Shown here piece after piece: positions 15,898 through 24,157 of a stretch of DNA of 41,076 nt. The position numbers and the translations under genes were made by a program. Origin of the DNA: an uncultured Ruminococcus sp. (GTDB lineage Bacteria; Bacillota; Clostridia; Oscillospirales; Acutalibacteraceae). The stretch lies in assembly GCA_902774325.1 (NCBI GenBank), contig CACYIC010000011.1, positions 1-41,076 of the forward strand, given 5' to 3'. Below the pieces are notes generated by a model. That model had not been told where the DNA came from and did not search any database. It saw only the letters and a list, made by a program, of their open reading frames with translations. Every line of letters starts with the position of its first letter. Within the stretch, counting starts at the first letter, position 1.

Positions 15898-16197
15898 TCA
15901 CTCCAAAATATGATCTATTCCCATTTCAATGATTTTCTTGACGTGGTCGTCGTCGAGGGTATAATAGATCTGCTTTCCCTCCCTGCGCGAGCGAACCAGC
16001 TTGTTCTGGCGCAGAACGCGAAGCTGATGGGAAATCGTGCTCTGCTCCATTCCGAGCGCCTCGGCGATAGCCAGCACCGGCATTTCCTCGTTCGAGATCG
16101 TGCACATGATGCGCAGCCGCGTCGAATCTCCGAAAACCTTGAACAAATCGGCAAGGTCGAAGAGCACGTCGAGCTCGGGTAGATTTCTGTTTTCCAT
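15898..16197 (-). CDS. ArsR/SmtB-family zinc-responsive repressor
   Basis: 99-residue winged-helix metal sensor. The DNA-reading helix is in LGMEQSTISHQLRVL. The C-terminal helix carries the metal site D-x-H-x10-H-x2-E (DDHVKKIIEMGIDHILE), the alpha-5 zinc ligand set of SmtB. There is no Cys pair of the CadC or ArsR kind, so zinc (possibly cobalt) is the expected signal. Metal binding should release it from the operator at 16224-16243. ATG 16197 has AAAGGG eight bases upstream; a GTG at 16206 is less likely. The exporter gene follows after five bases. Confidence 0.9.
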   Translation of the reverse strand: MENRNLPELDVLFDLADLFKVFGDSTRLRIMCTISNEEMPVLAIAEALGMEQSTISHQLRVLRQNKLVRSRREGKQIYYTLDDDHVKKIIEMGIDHILE

Positions 16198-16223
16198 AGA
16201 CGTCACCCTTTACAAGCATGAAT

Positions 16224-16243
16224 ATATGAATATCTGTTCATGT
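16224..16243. promoter_or_regulatory. Probable ArsR/SmtB operator
   Basis: Imperfect 9-2-9 inverted repeat ATATGAATA-TC-TGTTCATGT, close to the ATATGAACA..TGTTCATAT type bound by SmtB/CzrA proteins. It lies just downstream of the -10 box and covers the likely transcription start, so binding would block the promoter. Confidence 0.75.
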
Positions 16244-16252
16244 GATGATGTA

Positions 16253-16281
16253 ATTATATCATCTATTCTCTTCCCTGTCAA
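16253..16281 (-). promoter_or_regulatory. Promoter of the arsR-zntA operon
   Basis: Consensus sigma-A promoter on the minus strand: TTGACA (16276-16281), 17-base spacer, TATAAT (16253-16258). Such a perfect promoter fits tight control by the repressor. Confidence 0.88.
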
Positions 16282-16366
16282 GAGCTTTCGCGGATTTTTT
16301 CAGTTTGTATTTCGCGGTTTTTTTGAGTTCACAATTATACGAAACGCCGTAATTTCCTTGTATCAT

Positions 16367-16404
16367 AAAAAAAGGCAGACAGGCTGAAATTCAAGCCTGT
16401 CTGC
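16367..16404 (-). terminator. Terminator of ackA
   Basis: Perfect 11-base stem (16375-16385 with 16394-16404, GCAGACAGGCT) followed on the minus strand by seven T. It is about 110 bases after the ackA stop; a partial family 1 repeat lies between. Confidence 0.8.
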
Positions 16405-16427
16405 GCTGCGATATTTTTTTCTTTTTT

Positions 16428-16467
16428 AAGGCAGCACCGCACGATTCGCGGCTCACGCCTTGCCTTG
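16428..16467. repeat. Dispersed repeat family 1, left-end fragment
   Basis: AAGGCAGCACCGCACGATT followed by CGCGGCTCACGCCTTGCCTT matches the left end of the family. No right end is found before ackA. It lies inside the ackA 3' untranslated region. Confidence 0.6.
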
Positions 16468-16512
16468 ATAAATTATTCGCGTATTTCACGCGGAGGGAAT
16501 CGGCCGGACTTA

Positions 16513-17721
16513 TCAGAGAGCGGCGACGATATCCCTTGTATCTCTCGCGATAACCATTTCCTCGTCGGTAGCGATAAGCTCTACGCGGATCTTGGAATCG
16601 TCGGCGGTGAGCTTGCCCTGTCTGCCGTGGATGGTGGCGTTGTTTACTTCCTTGTCGAGCTTAACGCCGAGGCACTCGAGGTAATTGCAGACGTTCTCGC
16701 GGAGCGCGGGCTGGTTCTCACCGAGACCCGCAGTAAACACGATAGCGTCGCAGCCGCCGAGGGCGACATAAAAGCTGCCGATGTACTGGGCGATCTGATA
16801 GTAGAGCATTTCGTGGGCGAGCTTGGCGCGGTGGTTGCCCTGATTCTCCGCCGCGGTCACGTCGCGGTCATCCGAGGATACGCCCGAAACGCCGAGCAGA
16901 CCGGACTTCTTGTTGAGCATATCGGAAACCTCCTGAATGCTCATGCCCTCCTTCTCCGCAATGAAGGTCACGACAGAGGGATCGAGGGAGCCGGAGCGCG
17001 TGCCCATCATGAAGCCGCCGAGCGGGGTAAGACCCATCGTGGTGTCGATGACCTTGCCGCCCTTGACAGCGGTGATTGAGGAACCGTTGCCGATATGGCA
17101 GGTGATGATCTTGAGCTCCTCTGCGGGCTTGCCCATAAGCTCTGCCATTTTCGCGCTGACATAGCGGTGCGAGGTGCCGTGGAAGCCGTACTTTCTGACT
17201 CCGAGCTTCTCGTAATATTCGTAGGGAACAGCGTACATATACGCCTTCTCGGGCATTGTCTGATGGAACGCAGTATCAAAAACAGCGACCTGGGGAACGT
17301 CCTTGCCGAAAACCTCGGTGCAGGCGTTGATGCCCTGGATATGAGCGGGGTTGTGCAGGGGAGCGAGAGGCGCAAGCTCCTTGATCTTATCGAGCACCTC
17401 AGTCGTAATGAGCACCGAGCGGTCAAAATACGCGCCGCCCTGTACTACTCTGTGACCGATGGCGCTGACCTCGCTGAGGTCCTTGATCGCACCGTACTGA
17501 GGATCGAGGATAGCGTCCTTGACAGCCTCGAACGCCTGAGTATGGTTCTTCATCTCACAGAGGCGCTCGATCTTCTCTCCGTCGGCAGTCTTAAAGCCGA
17601 TGAAGGAGCCCTCGGTACCGATTCTCTCACAGTTTCCCTTTGCGAGCACGGACTCGTCGGTCATGTCGATGAGCTGAAATTTCAAGGACGAGCTGCCCGC
17701 GTTGATTACTAACACTTTCAT
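16513..17721 (-). CDS. ackA: Acetate kinase
   Basis: Converts acetyl-phosphate + ADP to acetate + ATP, the energy-yielding end of acetate fermentation. 402 residues, the family's usual length. Landmarks: NAGSSSLKF at the N-terminus, HRVVQGG, the catalytic region ending PLHNPAH, GTSHRYVS, HIGNGSS and VFTAGLGEN. The start is ATG 17721 (GGGATT upstream); the longer frame begins with the ATG that overlaps the ribosome site. It stands divergent from tmcAL, which consumes acetate. No phosphate acetyltransferase gene is in the window. Confidence 0.96.
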   Translation of the reverse strand: MKVLVINAGSSSLKFQLIDMTDESVLAKGNCERIGTEGSFIGFKTADGEKIERLCEMKNHTQAFEAVKDAILDPQYGAIKDLSEVSAIGHRVVQGGAYFDRSVLITTEVLDKIKELAPLAPLHNPAHIQGINACTEVFGKDVPQVAVFDTAFHQTMPEKAYMYAVPYEYYEKLGVRKYGFHGTSHRYVSAKMAELMGKPAEELKIITCHIGNGSSITAVKGGKVIDTTMGLTPLGGFMMGTRSGSLDPSVVTFIAEKEGMSIQEVSDMLNKKSGLLGVSGVSSDDRDVTAAENQGNHRAKLAHEMLYYQIAQYIGSFYVALGGCDAIVFTAGLGENQPALRENVCNYLECLGVKLDKEVNNATIHGRQGKLTADDSKIRVELIATDEEMVIARDTRDIVAAL

Positions 17722-17795
17722 TGGTTTCAATCCCTTCATTTATCTGTTGATTTACGCACGGTGTTATTGTATAATGTCTGTAAACACACTCAAAT

Positions 17796-17824
17796 ATAAT
17801 ACTATAAATTTTTTTACAATGCAA
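17796..17824 (-). promoter_or_regulatory. Probable promoter of ackA
   Basis: On the minus strand TTGCAT (17819-17824), 17-base spacer, TATTAT (17796-17801). A second, weaker candidate (TTGAGT, 16 bases, TACAAT) lies closer to the gene. Confidence 0.55.
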
Positions 17825-17873
17825 GCTTTTTTTGCAAAAACCTCTTATATTTGCGTTATTTTTGGAGGAAAAA

Positions 17874-19019
17874 ATGGCTACAGCCGTAATTTGTGAGTTC
17901 AATCCCTTTCATAACGGACATAAATACCTTCTGGAGCAGATAAGCTCGCGCGTCGGATCGGAAATCATCGCCGTGATGAGCGGAAGCTTCACCCAGCGCG
18001 GCGAGGCGGCTGTCTGCGATAAATTCACGAGGGCAAGGATAGCCGTGGAAAACGGCGCCGACCTGGTGCTCGAGCTGCCGACGGTCTACGCGACGGCGGG
18101 AGCTCATCGGTTCGCGCGCGGCGGCGTGAGGATCGCCAGGGCGTTTGACTGCGTCGAACACCTCGCCTTCGGCTGCGAGGACGACGATATCAGCAGGCTG
18201 AACGCCGCGGCGGACTCGGAAAACGACCCCGCGGTACGGGCGAGGATAGCCGATCTCATGCGCGGCGGCGACTACTATCCACGCGCGGCTCAAAGAGCTG
18301 TCGGCGAGGTGATGGGCGAGGATATCGCCGGGATCCTTTCGGGCGCGAACAACATCCTCGCGCTCGAGTATATCCGAGCGCTCAAAAACAGCGGCATCTC
18401 TCCCCTGCCGATAAAAAGGGCGGGAGCGCGCCACGACAGCCCGGAGGCTGACGGAGGCTTTGCCTCCGCCTCGCTTATCCGCTCAAGGCTGCTCAACGGT
18501 CAAAACGCCGACGCCTTCATGCCCGAGGCTCCGTCAGAGCTTTGCCGTCCCGAGCTGCTCGAGAGGGCTATCCTCGCCTTGCTCAGAAGGATGAGCCTTG
18601 ATCAGCTTTCCGCTTTGCCCGAGATCGGCGAGGGGCTTGAGCACAGGCTTTTCAGGGCGATAAGAGAGGGAGAAAGCGTCGAGGCTGTCCTCTCGCTCGC
18701 TAAAACCAAACGCTACACCCGCGCGCGGCTGAGAAGGCTGCTCGTCTGCGCCTTTCTCGGGATAACCGAGGAGCTTCAGTCAGGGGAGGCGGTGTACGCG
18801 AGGGTGCTGTGCATGAATCAAAGGGGCGCCGCTCTGCTCAAAAGCTGCCGCGCGGAGGTCGTCACCTCCTTCGCAAAGGGCATGAAAAACGAAGCCCTGC
18901 GCCCGTTTCTCGGCAAGGACGCGCTGGCTTCCGACCTGCTCGCTCTCGGTTTTGACAGCCCAAAGCCCTGCGCCTCCGACTACCTCACAAAAATCGCGCC
19001 TCTGATTTGTGCAGGTTGA
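17874..19019 (+). CDS. tmcAL: tRNA(Met) cytidine acetate ligase TmcAL
   Basis: 381 residues. The N-terminus ATAVICEFNPFHNGHKYLL is the TmcAL (YlbM) signature with the nucleotidyltransferase HxGH motif. SGANNILALEYIRAL in the middle is also characteristic. Members activate acetate with ATP and acetylate the wobble cytidine (ac4C34) of elongator tRNA-Met, using free acetate rather than acetyl-CoA. ATG 17874 has GGAGG five bases upstream; the 42-base-longer frame is rejected. It stands divergent from ackA, which makes acetate: a logical pairing. No clear terminator is seen after the stop. Confidence 0.92.
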   Translation: MATAVICEFNPFHNGHKYLLEQISSRVGSEIIAVMSGSFTQRGEAAVCDKFTRARIAVENGADLVLELPTVYATAGAHRFARGGVRIARAFDCVEHLAFGCEDDDISRLNAAADSENDPAVRARIADLMRGGDYYPRAAQRAVGEVMGEDIAGILSGANNILALEYIRALKNSGISPLPIKRAGARHDSPEADGGFASASLIRSRLLNGQNADAFMPEAPSELCRPELLERAILALLRRMSLDQLSALPEIGEGLEHRLFRAIREGESVEAVLSLAKTKRYTRARLRRLLVCAFLGITEELQSGEAVYARVLCMNQRGAALLKSCRAEVVTSFAKGMKNEALRPFLGKDALASDLLALGFDSPKPCASDYLTKIAPLICAG

Positions 19020-19082
19020 CGAAAGTTTCTGTCGTTCGGTGTAAAAAAGAAAAAAATTATTACATAATATTGCAATATCTAC

Positions 19083-19110
19083 TTGTAATTTTGGTAAAAT
19101 GTATTATAAT
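19083..19110 (+). promoter_or_regulatory. Promoter of glgB
   Basis: TTGTAA (19083-19088), 16-base spacer, TATAAT (19105-19110). The start of transcription would fall near 19117, the first base of a family 1 repeat fragment, giving a leader of about 145 bases. Confidence 0.7.
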
Positions 19111-19116
19111 ATTAAT

Positions 19117-19152
19117 AAGGTGGCACCGCTGTATCGGCGGCTCGCGCCTTGA
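19117..19152. repeat. Dispersed repeat family 1, diverged left-end fragment
   Basis: AAGGTGGCACCGCTGTATC followed by GGCGGCTCGCGCCTTGA resembles the family's left end. It forms the first part of the predicted glgB leader and can fold on itself (CGGCGGCTCGCGCC region). Confidence 0.5.
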
Positions 19153-19262
19153 TTGAATATCAGTAAGACTATACTATTGCGGCGCCGTCCTTCGGCAAGG
19201 GAATAGGTATTGGTTTTACAAATAATATCGGTAATTAAATCCTTTGAGAAGAGAGGTATACT

Positions 19263-21389
19263 ATGGCTTATTCACTTAACGACACAAGACCGCCCCTTGA
19301 CCAATTCCTTCAGGGCGAATCCGTAAGAGCTTATGAGTTTCTCGGTTCGCATTTTGTAAATTGGGAGAACCGCAACGGCGTGGTATTCAGAGTATGGGCG
19401 CCGAACGCGAAATCCGTTTCCGTTGTCGGCGACTTCAACGACTGGAATCCCGACGCCAACTTCATGTACAAGATCGCCGACTCGGGCGTCTGGGAGCTGT
19501 TCATTGAGGGCGTATGGGAGTTTGCCTGCTACAAATACTGCGTGGAAACCCCCTGGAACGACCGTCTGATGAAAACCGATCCCTACGCCTTCCACTGCCA
19601 GACGCGTCCCGAAAACGCCTCGCGCGTTTATTACATCGACGGCTACCAGTGGAACGACGGCGCTTGGTACGACTACAAGAAGGAGCATCCCCACAACAAG
19701 CAGGCTATCAACGTTTATGAGGTAAACGCCGGCTCCTGGCGCAAGTATGAGGACGGCAATCAGTTCAGCTACCGCAAGCTGGCGGACGAGCTCATTCCTT
19801 ATGTAAAGGAAATGGGTTACACCCACATCGAGTTCATGCCTCTCACCGAGTTCCCCTTCGACGGAAGCTGGGGCTATCAGGTAACGGGCTATTTCGCCGC
19901 GACCTCGCGCTACGGCGAGCCGAAGGATCTGATGTATTTCGTTGACCGCGCCCATCAGGAGGGCATCGGCATCATCCTCGACTGGGTTCCCGCTCACTTC
20001 CCCAAGGACGCTCACGGACTGGGACGCTTCGACGGCACAGGCTGCTATGAGTACGAGGACTGGAGGATCGGCGAGCACAAGGAATGGGGCACCTACATCT
20101 TCAACTACGGCAGATATGAGGTAACGAGCTTTTTGATCTCCTCCGCGATGTTCTGGATCGATATGTACCATATCGACGGCATCCGCGTCGACGCTGTCGC
20201 CTCCATGCTCTATCTCGACTACAACCGCAAGGACGGCGAGTGGGTCGCCAACGCCTACGGCGGCAGAGAGAACCTTGTCGCGGTAGACTTCCTGCAGAAG
20301 CTCAACACCGTTGTTCACATGTTCCACCCCGAGGTAATGATGATCGCCGAGGAGAGCACCGCGTGGCCGAGCGTCACCCGCTACCCGATCGAGGGTCTGG
20401 GTCTGGGCTTCGACTACAAGTGGAACATGGGCTGGATGAACGATATGCTTTCCTACATCTCGCTCGACCCCCTGTGGAGAAATTATCATCACGACACCCT
20501 CACCTTCAGCATGGTTTACGCGTTCTCCGAGAACTTCATGCTGCCTATCTCCCACGACGAGGTAGTTTACGGCAAGGGCTCGCTCATCAATAAAATGCCC
20601 GGCGACTACAACCAGAAGTTCCAGGGCGTAAGAGGCTTCATCACCTATATGCTCGCTCACCCGGGCAAGAAGCTCATGTTCATGGGCAGCGAGATCGGAC
20701 AGTTTGACGAGTGGAACGCCAACGAGCAGCTCCAGTGGAATCTGCTCGAGTTCGAGAAGCATCGCCAGCTCAACGATTTTTTCAAGGCAGCCAACGCCTT
20801 CTACCGCGATACTCCCGCGATGCACGAGAACGACTACGACTGGAACGGCTTCCGCTGGGTATCCCTCGACGACTATCAGAACAGCATCATCGCGTTCCGC
20901 AGGATCGCCTACGACGGCAGCGAGATTTTGGTCGTCTGCAACTTCCAGCCCGTCACCCGCGAGCACTACAAGGTCGCCGTTCCCGTATACGGCATTTATG
21001 AGGAGGTATTCAACTCCGAGGATCTGCGCTTCGGCGGCTGCGGCATCGGCAACCCCGGCGATATCCCCGCCATTGACGAGAAGAACCACGACCTCGACTA
21101 CTGCTTCGAGCTCACGCTCCCGCCGCTCGGCGTCTGCTACTACAAGCTCAAGCAGGAGCTCCCCGCTCCCGTCAAGAAGCCGCCCAAGAAGAAGAGAGCT
21201 CCCGGCGAAAAGCCGCCCAAGAAGGTAGCTTCCAAGAATCCCAGAAAAGCCGCAAAGGAAGAGGAAGCTCCCGCGCAGGAAGCTCCCAAGGCTGAGGAAG
21301 TAAAGGCTGTGGAAGTAAAGGCTGAGGAAGTAAAGGCTGAGGAAGTAAAGGCTGAGGAAACAAAGCCCGAGGAAGCCAAGGCTGAATAA
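19263..21389 (+). CDS. glgB: 1,4-alpha-glucan (glycogen) branching enzyme
   Basis: 708 residues; forms alpha-1,6 branches in glycogen. A CBM48 domain (about 35-125, with VVGDFNDWNP) precedes a GH13 barrel. Catalytic residues are visible: nucleophile Asp310 in GIRVDAV, acid/base Glu363 in MIAEEST, transition-state Asp432 in SHDEV. After the normal C-terminal beta domain there is an unusual tail of about 80 residues (from about 628): a Lys/Pro-rich basic stretch, then an acidic run of VKAEE units. I know no such tail in typical GlgB. AGAGAGG precedes ATG 19263. No other glycogen gene is nearby. Confidence 0.95.
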   Translation: MAYSLNDTRPPLDQFLQGESVRAYEFLGSHFVNWENRNGVVFRVWAPNAKSVSVVGDFNDWNPDANFMYKIADSGVWELFIEGVWEFACYKYCVETPWNDRLMKTDPYAFHCQTRPENASRVYYIDGYQWNDGAWYDYKKEHPHNKQAINVYEVNAGSWRKYEDGNQFSYRKLADELIPYVKEMGYTHIEFMPLTEFPFDGSWGYQVTGYFAATSRYGEPKDLMYFVDRAHQEGIGIILDWVPAHFPKDAHGLGRFDGTGCYEYEDWRIGEHKEWGTYIFNYGRYEVTSFLISSAMFWIDMYHIDGIRVDAVASMLYLDYNRKDGEWVANAYGGRENLVAVDFLQKLNTVVHMFHPEVMMIAEESTAWPSVTRYPIEGLGLGFDYKWNMGWMNDMLSYISLDPLWRNYHHDTLTFSMVYAFSENFMLPISHDEVVYGKGSLINKMPGDYNQKFQGVRGFITYMLAHPGKKLMFMGSEIGQFDEWNANEQLQWNLLEFEKHRQLNDFFKAANAFYRDTPAMHENDYDWNGFRWVSLDDYQNSIIAFRRIAYDGSEILVVCNFQPVTREHYKVAVPVYGIYEEVFNSEDLRFGGCGIGNPGDIPAIDEKNHDLDYCFELTLPPLGVCYYKLKQELPAPVKKPPKKKRAPGEKPPKKVASKNPRKAAKEEEAPAQEAPKAEEVKAVEVKAEEVKAEEVKAEETKPEEAKAE
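21291..21386 (+). repeat. 15-base tandem repeats in the glgB tail
   Basis: About six copies of GAGGAAGTAAAGGCT with few changes encode VKAEE repeats at the C-terminus. The copies are nearly identical, so the number may vary between strains. Confidence 0.85.
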
Positions 21390-21404
21390 TAATCAATAAA
21401 ATAC

Positions 21405-21439
21405 AAAACGCCGCTCCCTTTTCGGGGGCGGCGTTTTTT
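21405..21439. terminator. Bidirectional terminator between glgB and the CPBP gene
   Basis: 14-base stem with one G-T pair (21405-21418 with 21424-21437, core AACGCCGC/GCGGCGTT), T run after it on the + strand, and TTTTGTATTTT on the minus strand. Confidence 0.88.
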
Positions 21440-21472
21440 CGCTTCGCGCGTACATTGCATTTTATTCTATTA

Positions 21473-22498
21473 TCAAAGGACGCCGAACGCTCTCAGTATC
21501 GTTCCGGCGGTCAACGCCGCTATCGTTATCGCCGTCACGGGCGCGCTCAGAAAAACGCCGAGCTTTTCCCAACCGTTCACCGGGAAGATACCGCCCCTGA
21601 ATATACGCCTGCGGCGGTTCCTCACCAGCTCGATAATAAACAGGATCACGCCCGCGGTCATAAGTCCGAGGATGAAAAGCCCCAGGGCGCAGTCAAAAAT
21701 GAAAATCGCGGGATCGCCGAGAATTTTTTCAGCGAGCTCCCGATAATCCGAAACGTCCGAATACAAAGCCGTTTTCTTTGTGATGAGAAGAACGAACGCC
21801 GACAAGGTGTTGATCGAGAAATGAAGGATCAGCGAAGGGAAGATCGAGCGCGTCCTGACGAGCATGAACGCGGCGAAGCAGCCCATCACGGCGGTATAGA
21901 GCAGCTGGGCGTAATTCTGATGCCAAAGCCCGAACATCACCCCCGAAAAGACGACCGCGAAAAGCTGTCCCATGATCTCGGTATGGCGGCAGACCGTGCC
22001 GCGGAAAAGCATCTCCTCCCAGAGAGGCGCGAAAACAGAAAGCACGAGGAACATCGTAAATATCCCGAAGGCGCTGCCGCTGAAATTCATTTCCGGCTCC
22101 TTGGGCGATAGACCCAGCGCGCGGAGGATATTTGTGAAAATCAGGGTAACGAAGTTCGCTATGTAAACGAAGGCGGCGCTTATCACTATCCATTTGAAGC
22201 ACCAGCCCGCGGATTGTTTCGGCTTGCAGAACACCTGCATGGGACGAAGTCCCGTCGCGCGGGAGCGCGTGAGATAAAGCAGCGCGATAGAAGCCGTGAG
22301 GATCACCAAATATTGCACGCTGTAGCCGATGAGCATCTTCTGACTGCCCGTGAGCAGCACGCCGTTCTCCCTCGCCAGGGCAAAAAGCCCCGATATCATC
22401 CGGCTGAATACAAAAACCGTGACCGTATAAAACAGGATCGGCAGGGACGAGAAATTCGATACCCTGCGGATCTCCCTGTGCGTTTGCTTTTTATCCAT
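21473..22498 (-). CDS. CPBP-family intramembrane metalloprotease
   Basis: 341 residues, about eight membrane segments. CPBP (Rce1/Abi-type) motifs are intact: EEMLFRG (Glu161, Glu162, Arg166), FGLWHQN (His193), and the third motif SLILHFSIN (His226). These residues hold the catalytic metal or activate water inside the membrane. Family members process prenylated or small peptides, and some protect against bacteriocins; the substrate here is unknown. ATG 22498 lies ten bases after the stop of the upstream alpha/beta hydrolase gene with GGTGG as ribosome site, so the two form an operon. Confidence 0.85.
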   Translation of the reverse strand: MDKKQTHREIRRVSNFSSLPILFYTVTVFVFSRMISGLFALARENGVLLTGSQKMLIGYSVQYLVILTASIALLYLTRSRATGLRPMQVFCKPKQSAGWCFKWIVISAAFVYIANFVTLIFTNILRALGLSPKEPEMNFSGSAFGIFTMFLVLSVFAPLWEEMLFRGTVCRHTEIMGQLFAVVFSGVMFGLWHQNYAQLLYTAVMGCFAAFMLVRTRSIFPSLILHFSINTLSAFVLLITKKTALYSDVSDYRELAEKILGDPAIFIFDCALGLFILGLMTAGVILFIIELVRNRRRRIFRGGIFPVNGWEKLGVFLSAPVTAITIAALTAGTILRAFGVL

Positions 22499-22507
22499 AT
22501 TTACCAC

Positions 22508-23557
22508 CTATTGCGCGAGCGCGTATTTACAGAATTCGAGCAGCATCATCATGAACGAATCGTCAAGCCTCGTCGCCTTTTCCGCGTCGAAGCTTTCTCC
22601 GAAGCGCTTCAGCTCGCCCTCCGTCATCGTCCGCGATACCTCCTTGTACTCGAGCTTTTTCTCCCTGAGATAAGCCGCCGACTCCCCCTCAAGCCACATC
22701 CCGCTGTGAAGGCTGCGCTTTTCATCGGTTATGCTCACGCAGACGACGTTGGGATTTGAGATCTCGTCCTTGTGGGAATAGATGCTGAGGTCGTACTCAA
22801 TGACCGTATCGCGGCTGCCGTGGCAGATCAGCACGGGAGTTTCGACCGAGTTAATAACGTCGACCGCCTTGGGATCGGCGTTTTCACCGAATACAAAATA
22901 ATTCTGCAAATACAAAAACGGGTACTCGATATCCGCGACGATCCCGATATATCTCTTGGCGAGGCAGTGCATGGTTTCCACGGGAGAATTGAAGCCCGAA
23001 AGACTGATAACGCCCTTGACGTTCTTTTCGCCCGCGCAGACAGCCGCCGCGTAACCGCCGAGGCTGTGACCGTAGAGCACGATCGGCAGCCCGATATTTT
23101 CATTGGCGTAGGCGATCACCGCCCGGAGATCGAGCTTTGACTGCTGCAGACCCACGGTGCCGTCGCCGCCGCTGTCCTTTACTCCCGTCGCGTCGTAGGC
23201 GAGCACGCGGCAGCCGTTGTCGACAAAGAACATCATCTCCGCGAGGTGAGCCTCGCTGCTGTCGTTGGTTCCGGGAGCGATTATCACCAGCGCTTCCGCG
23301 TCGCTGTCGCTCTCTCCGTAAACAAAGGAATTAAGCTTTACGCCGCCCGAGGTGATCTCGAGCTGACGGCGCGGGTAGCGCGCGGAGTCGATCATCGAAT
23401 AGGAAACCTCAAGCTCGCCCGCAAGCTCGTTTCTGCCGTAGAGGATCTTAAAAATCACCACCGAGCCCGCCATTGACAGAACCGTGAACCCGATAATAAC
23501 AGAAAGAAGAATAGCTATCACCCTTTTGAGGACGTTTTTTCTTTTTGGCTTTTTCAT
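22508..23557 (-). CDS. Membrane-anchored alpha/beta hydrolase
   Basis: 349 residues. One N-terminal membrane helix (about 12-38) after a very basic start, then an extracytoplasmic or tethered alpha/beta hydrolase. Nucleophile Ser165 in GHSLGG, Asp250 in GSRDTV and His284 in RSLHSG form a plausible triad; VIIAPGTND is the oxyanion strand. The substrate is unknown. GGGAGAG precedes ATG 23557. First gene of a two-gene unit with the CPBP protease. The gap upstream (23558-23798) contains two hairpins. Confidence 0.82.
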   Translation of the reverse strand: MKKPKRKNVLKRVIAILLSVIIGFTVLSMAGSVVIFKILYGRNELAGELEVSYSMIDSARYPRRQLEITSGGVKLNSFVYGESDSDAEALVIIAPGTNDSSEAHLAEMMFFVDNGCRVLAYDATGVKDSGGDGTVGLQQSKLDLRAVIAYANENIGLPIVLYGHSLGGYAAAVCAGEKNVKGVISLSGFNSPVETMHCLAKRYIGIVADIEYPFLYLQNYFVFGENADPKAVDVINSVETPVLICHGSRDTVIEYDLSIYSHKDEISNPNVVCVSITDEKRSLHSGMWLEGESAAYLREKKLEYKEVSRTMTEGELKRFGESFDAEKATRLDDSFMMMLLEFCKYALAQ

Positions 23558-23630
23558 AAAAAAATCTCTCCCTTCTGTTATTGACCGCCGCGCGAATAAT
23601 ATTCCGAGCTTTTTTATATAATATCCGCAC

Positions 23631-23707
23631 CACGCAAAGAAACGCTTCTTTGCGTGAGCAGATTTATAAATGTGCTTTGGTAAAACGACGACGGCGTTTC
23701 GTCGTTT
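23631..23707. other. Two hairpins in the 23558-23798 gap
   Basis: CACGCAAAGAA (23631-23641) pairs with TTCTTTGCGTG (23646-23656), and AAACGACGA (23683-23691) pairs with TCGTCGTTT (23699-23707). Both stems are perfect. Neither is followed by a good T run. They could be structured leader elements of the hydrolase gene or remnants of a mobile repeat. No gene is seen here. Confidence 0.5.
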
Positions 23708-23744
23708 ATTCAGTACATATTATATTATAAGTACAAGAAAACAA

Positions 23745-23767
23745 CCGATGACGTTTGTAGTCACCGG
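23745..23767 (-). terminator. Terminator of the small membrane protein gene
   Basis: 8-base stem with one G-T pair (23745-23752 with 23760-23767) followed on the minus strand by TTGTTTTCTTG, about 30 bases after the stop at 23799. Confidence 0.6.
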
Positions 23768-23798
23768 CTGCATTTCCGATTTGGTCTTTTGATTCGAT

Positions 23799-24095
23799 TT
23801 AGTAGACAATGCTTACATCACCGTTGGCAACCGCAACGCCTGCCGCGATCGAGAATACGATCGTGAGGATGAGCGCGAGCGCGATCATGATGATACTGAT
23901 GATAAGACCCGCTGTGCCGAGCTTCTTACCAACGTTTGCCTTGCTGTCGACAAGACCCGCCGCCGTAAACTTCTTGTAGTTGACGAGCGCGAGGATCGAG
24001 AAAATCAAACCGACAACCGCACCCCAATACATAAACGAACCGGCAAGACCGATGATACCGAAGATCATAATCTTCTTGGAATCACTCTGTGTCAT
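23799..24095 (-). CDS. Small membrane protein, DUF4190-like
   Basis: 98 residues with two hydrophobic segments: about 10-38 (IMIFGIIGLAGSFMYWG) and 61-88. The loop between them is short and basic (NYKKFTAAGLVDSKANVGKKL). The layout resembles DUF4190-type and similar small Firmicute membrane proteins; no function is known. The start is ATG 24095 with GAGGAGGG upstream; the extra seven codons before it contain that site. Single gene. A family 3 repeat begins about 60 bases upstream of the start and may carry or displace its promoter. Confidence 0.7.
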   Translation of the reverse strand: MTQSDSKKIMIFGIIGLAGSFMYWGAVVGLIFSILALVNYKKFTAAGLVDSKANVGKKLGTAGLIISIIMIALALILTIVFSIAAGVAVANGDVSIVY

Positions 24096-24157
24096 TAACT
24101 GTTTCCCTCCTCTCAAATTTGATTATTCGTTATCAAATCAATCCAAAGATAACATCA

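Noticed and set aside
19272..21089. 605-residue open frame on the minus strand
   Set aside because: Fully antisense to glgB, whose catalytic residues are intact. The Val/Ala/Glu-rich translation is typical of a shadow frame.
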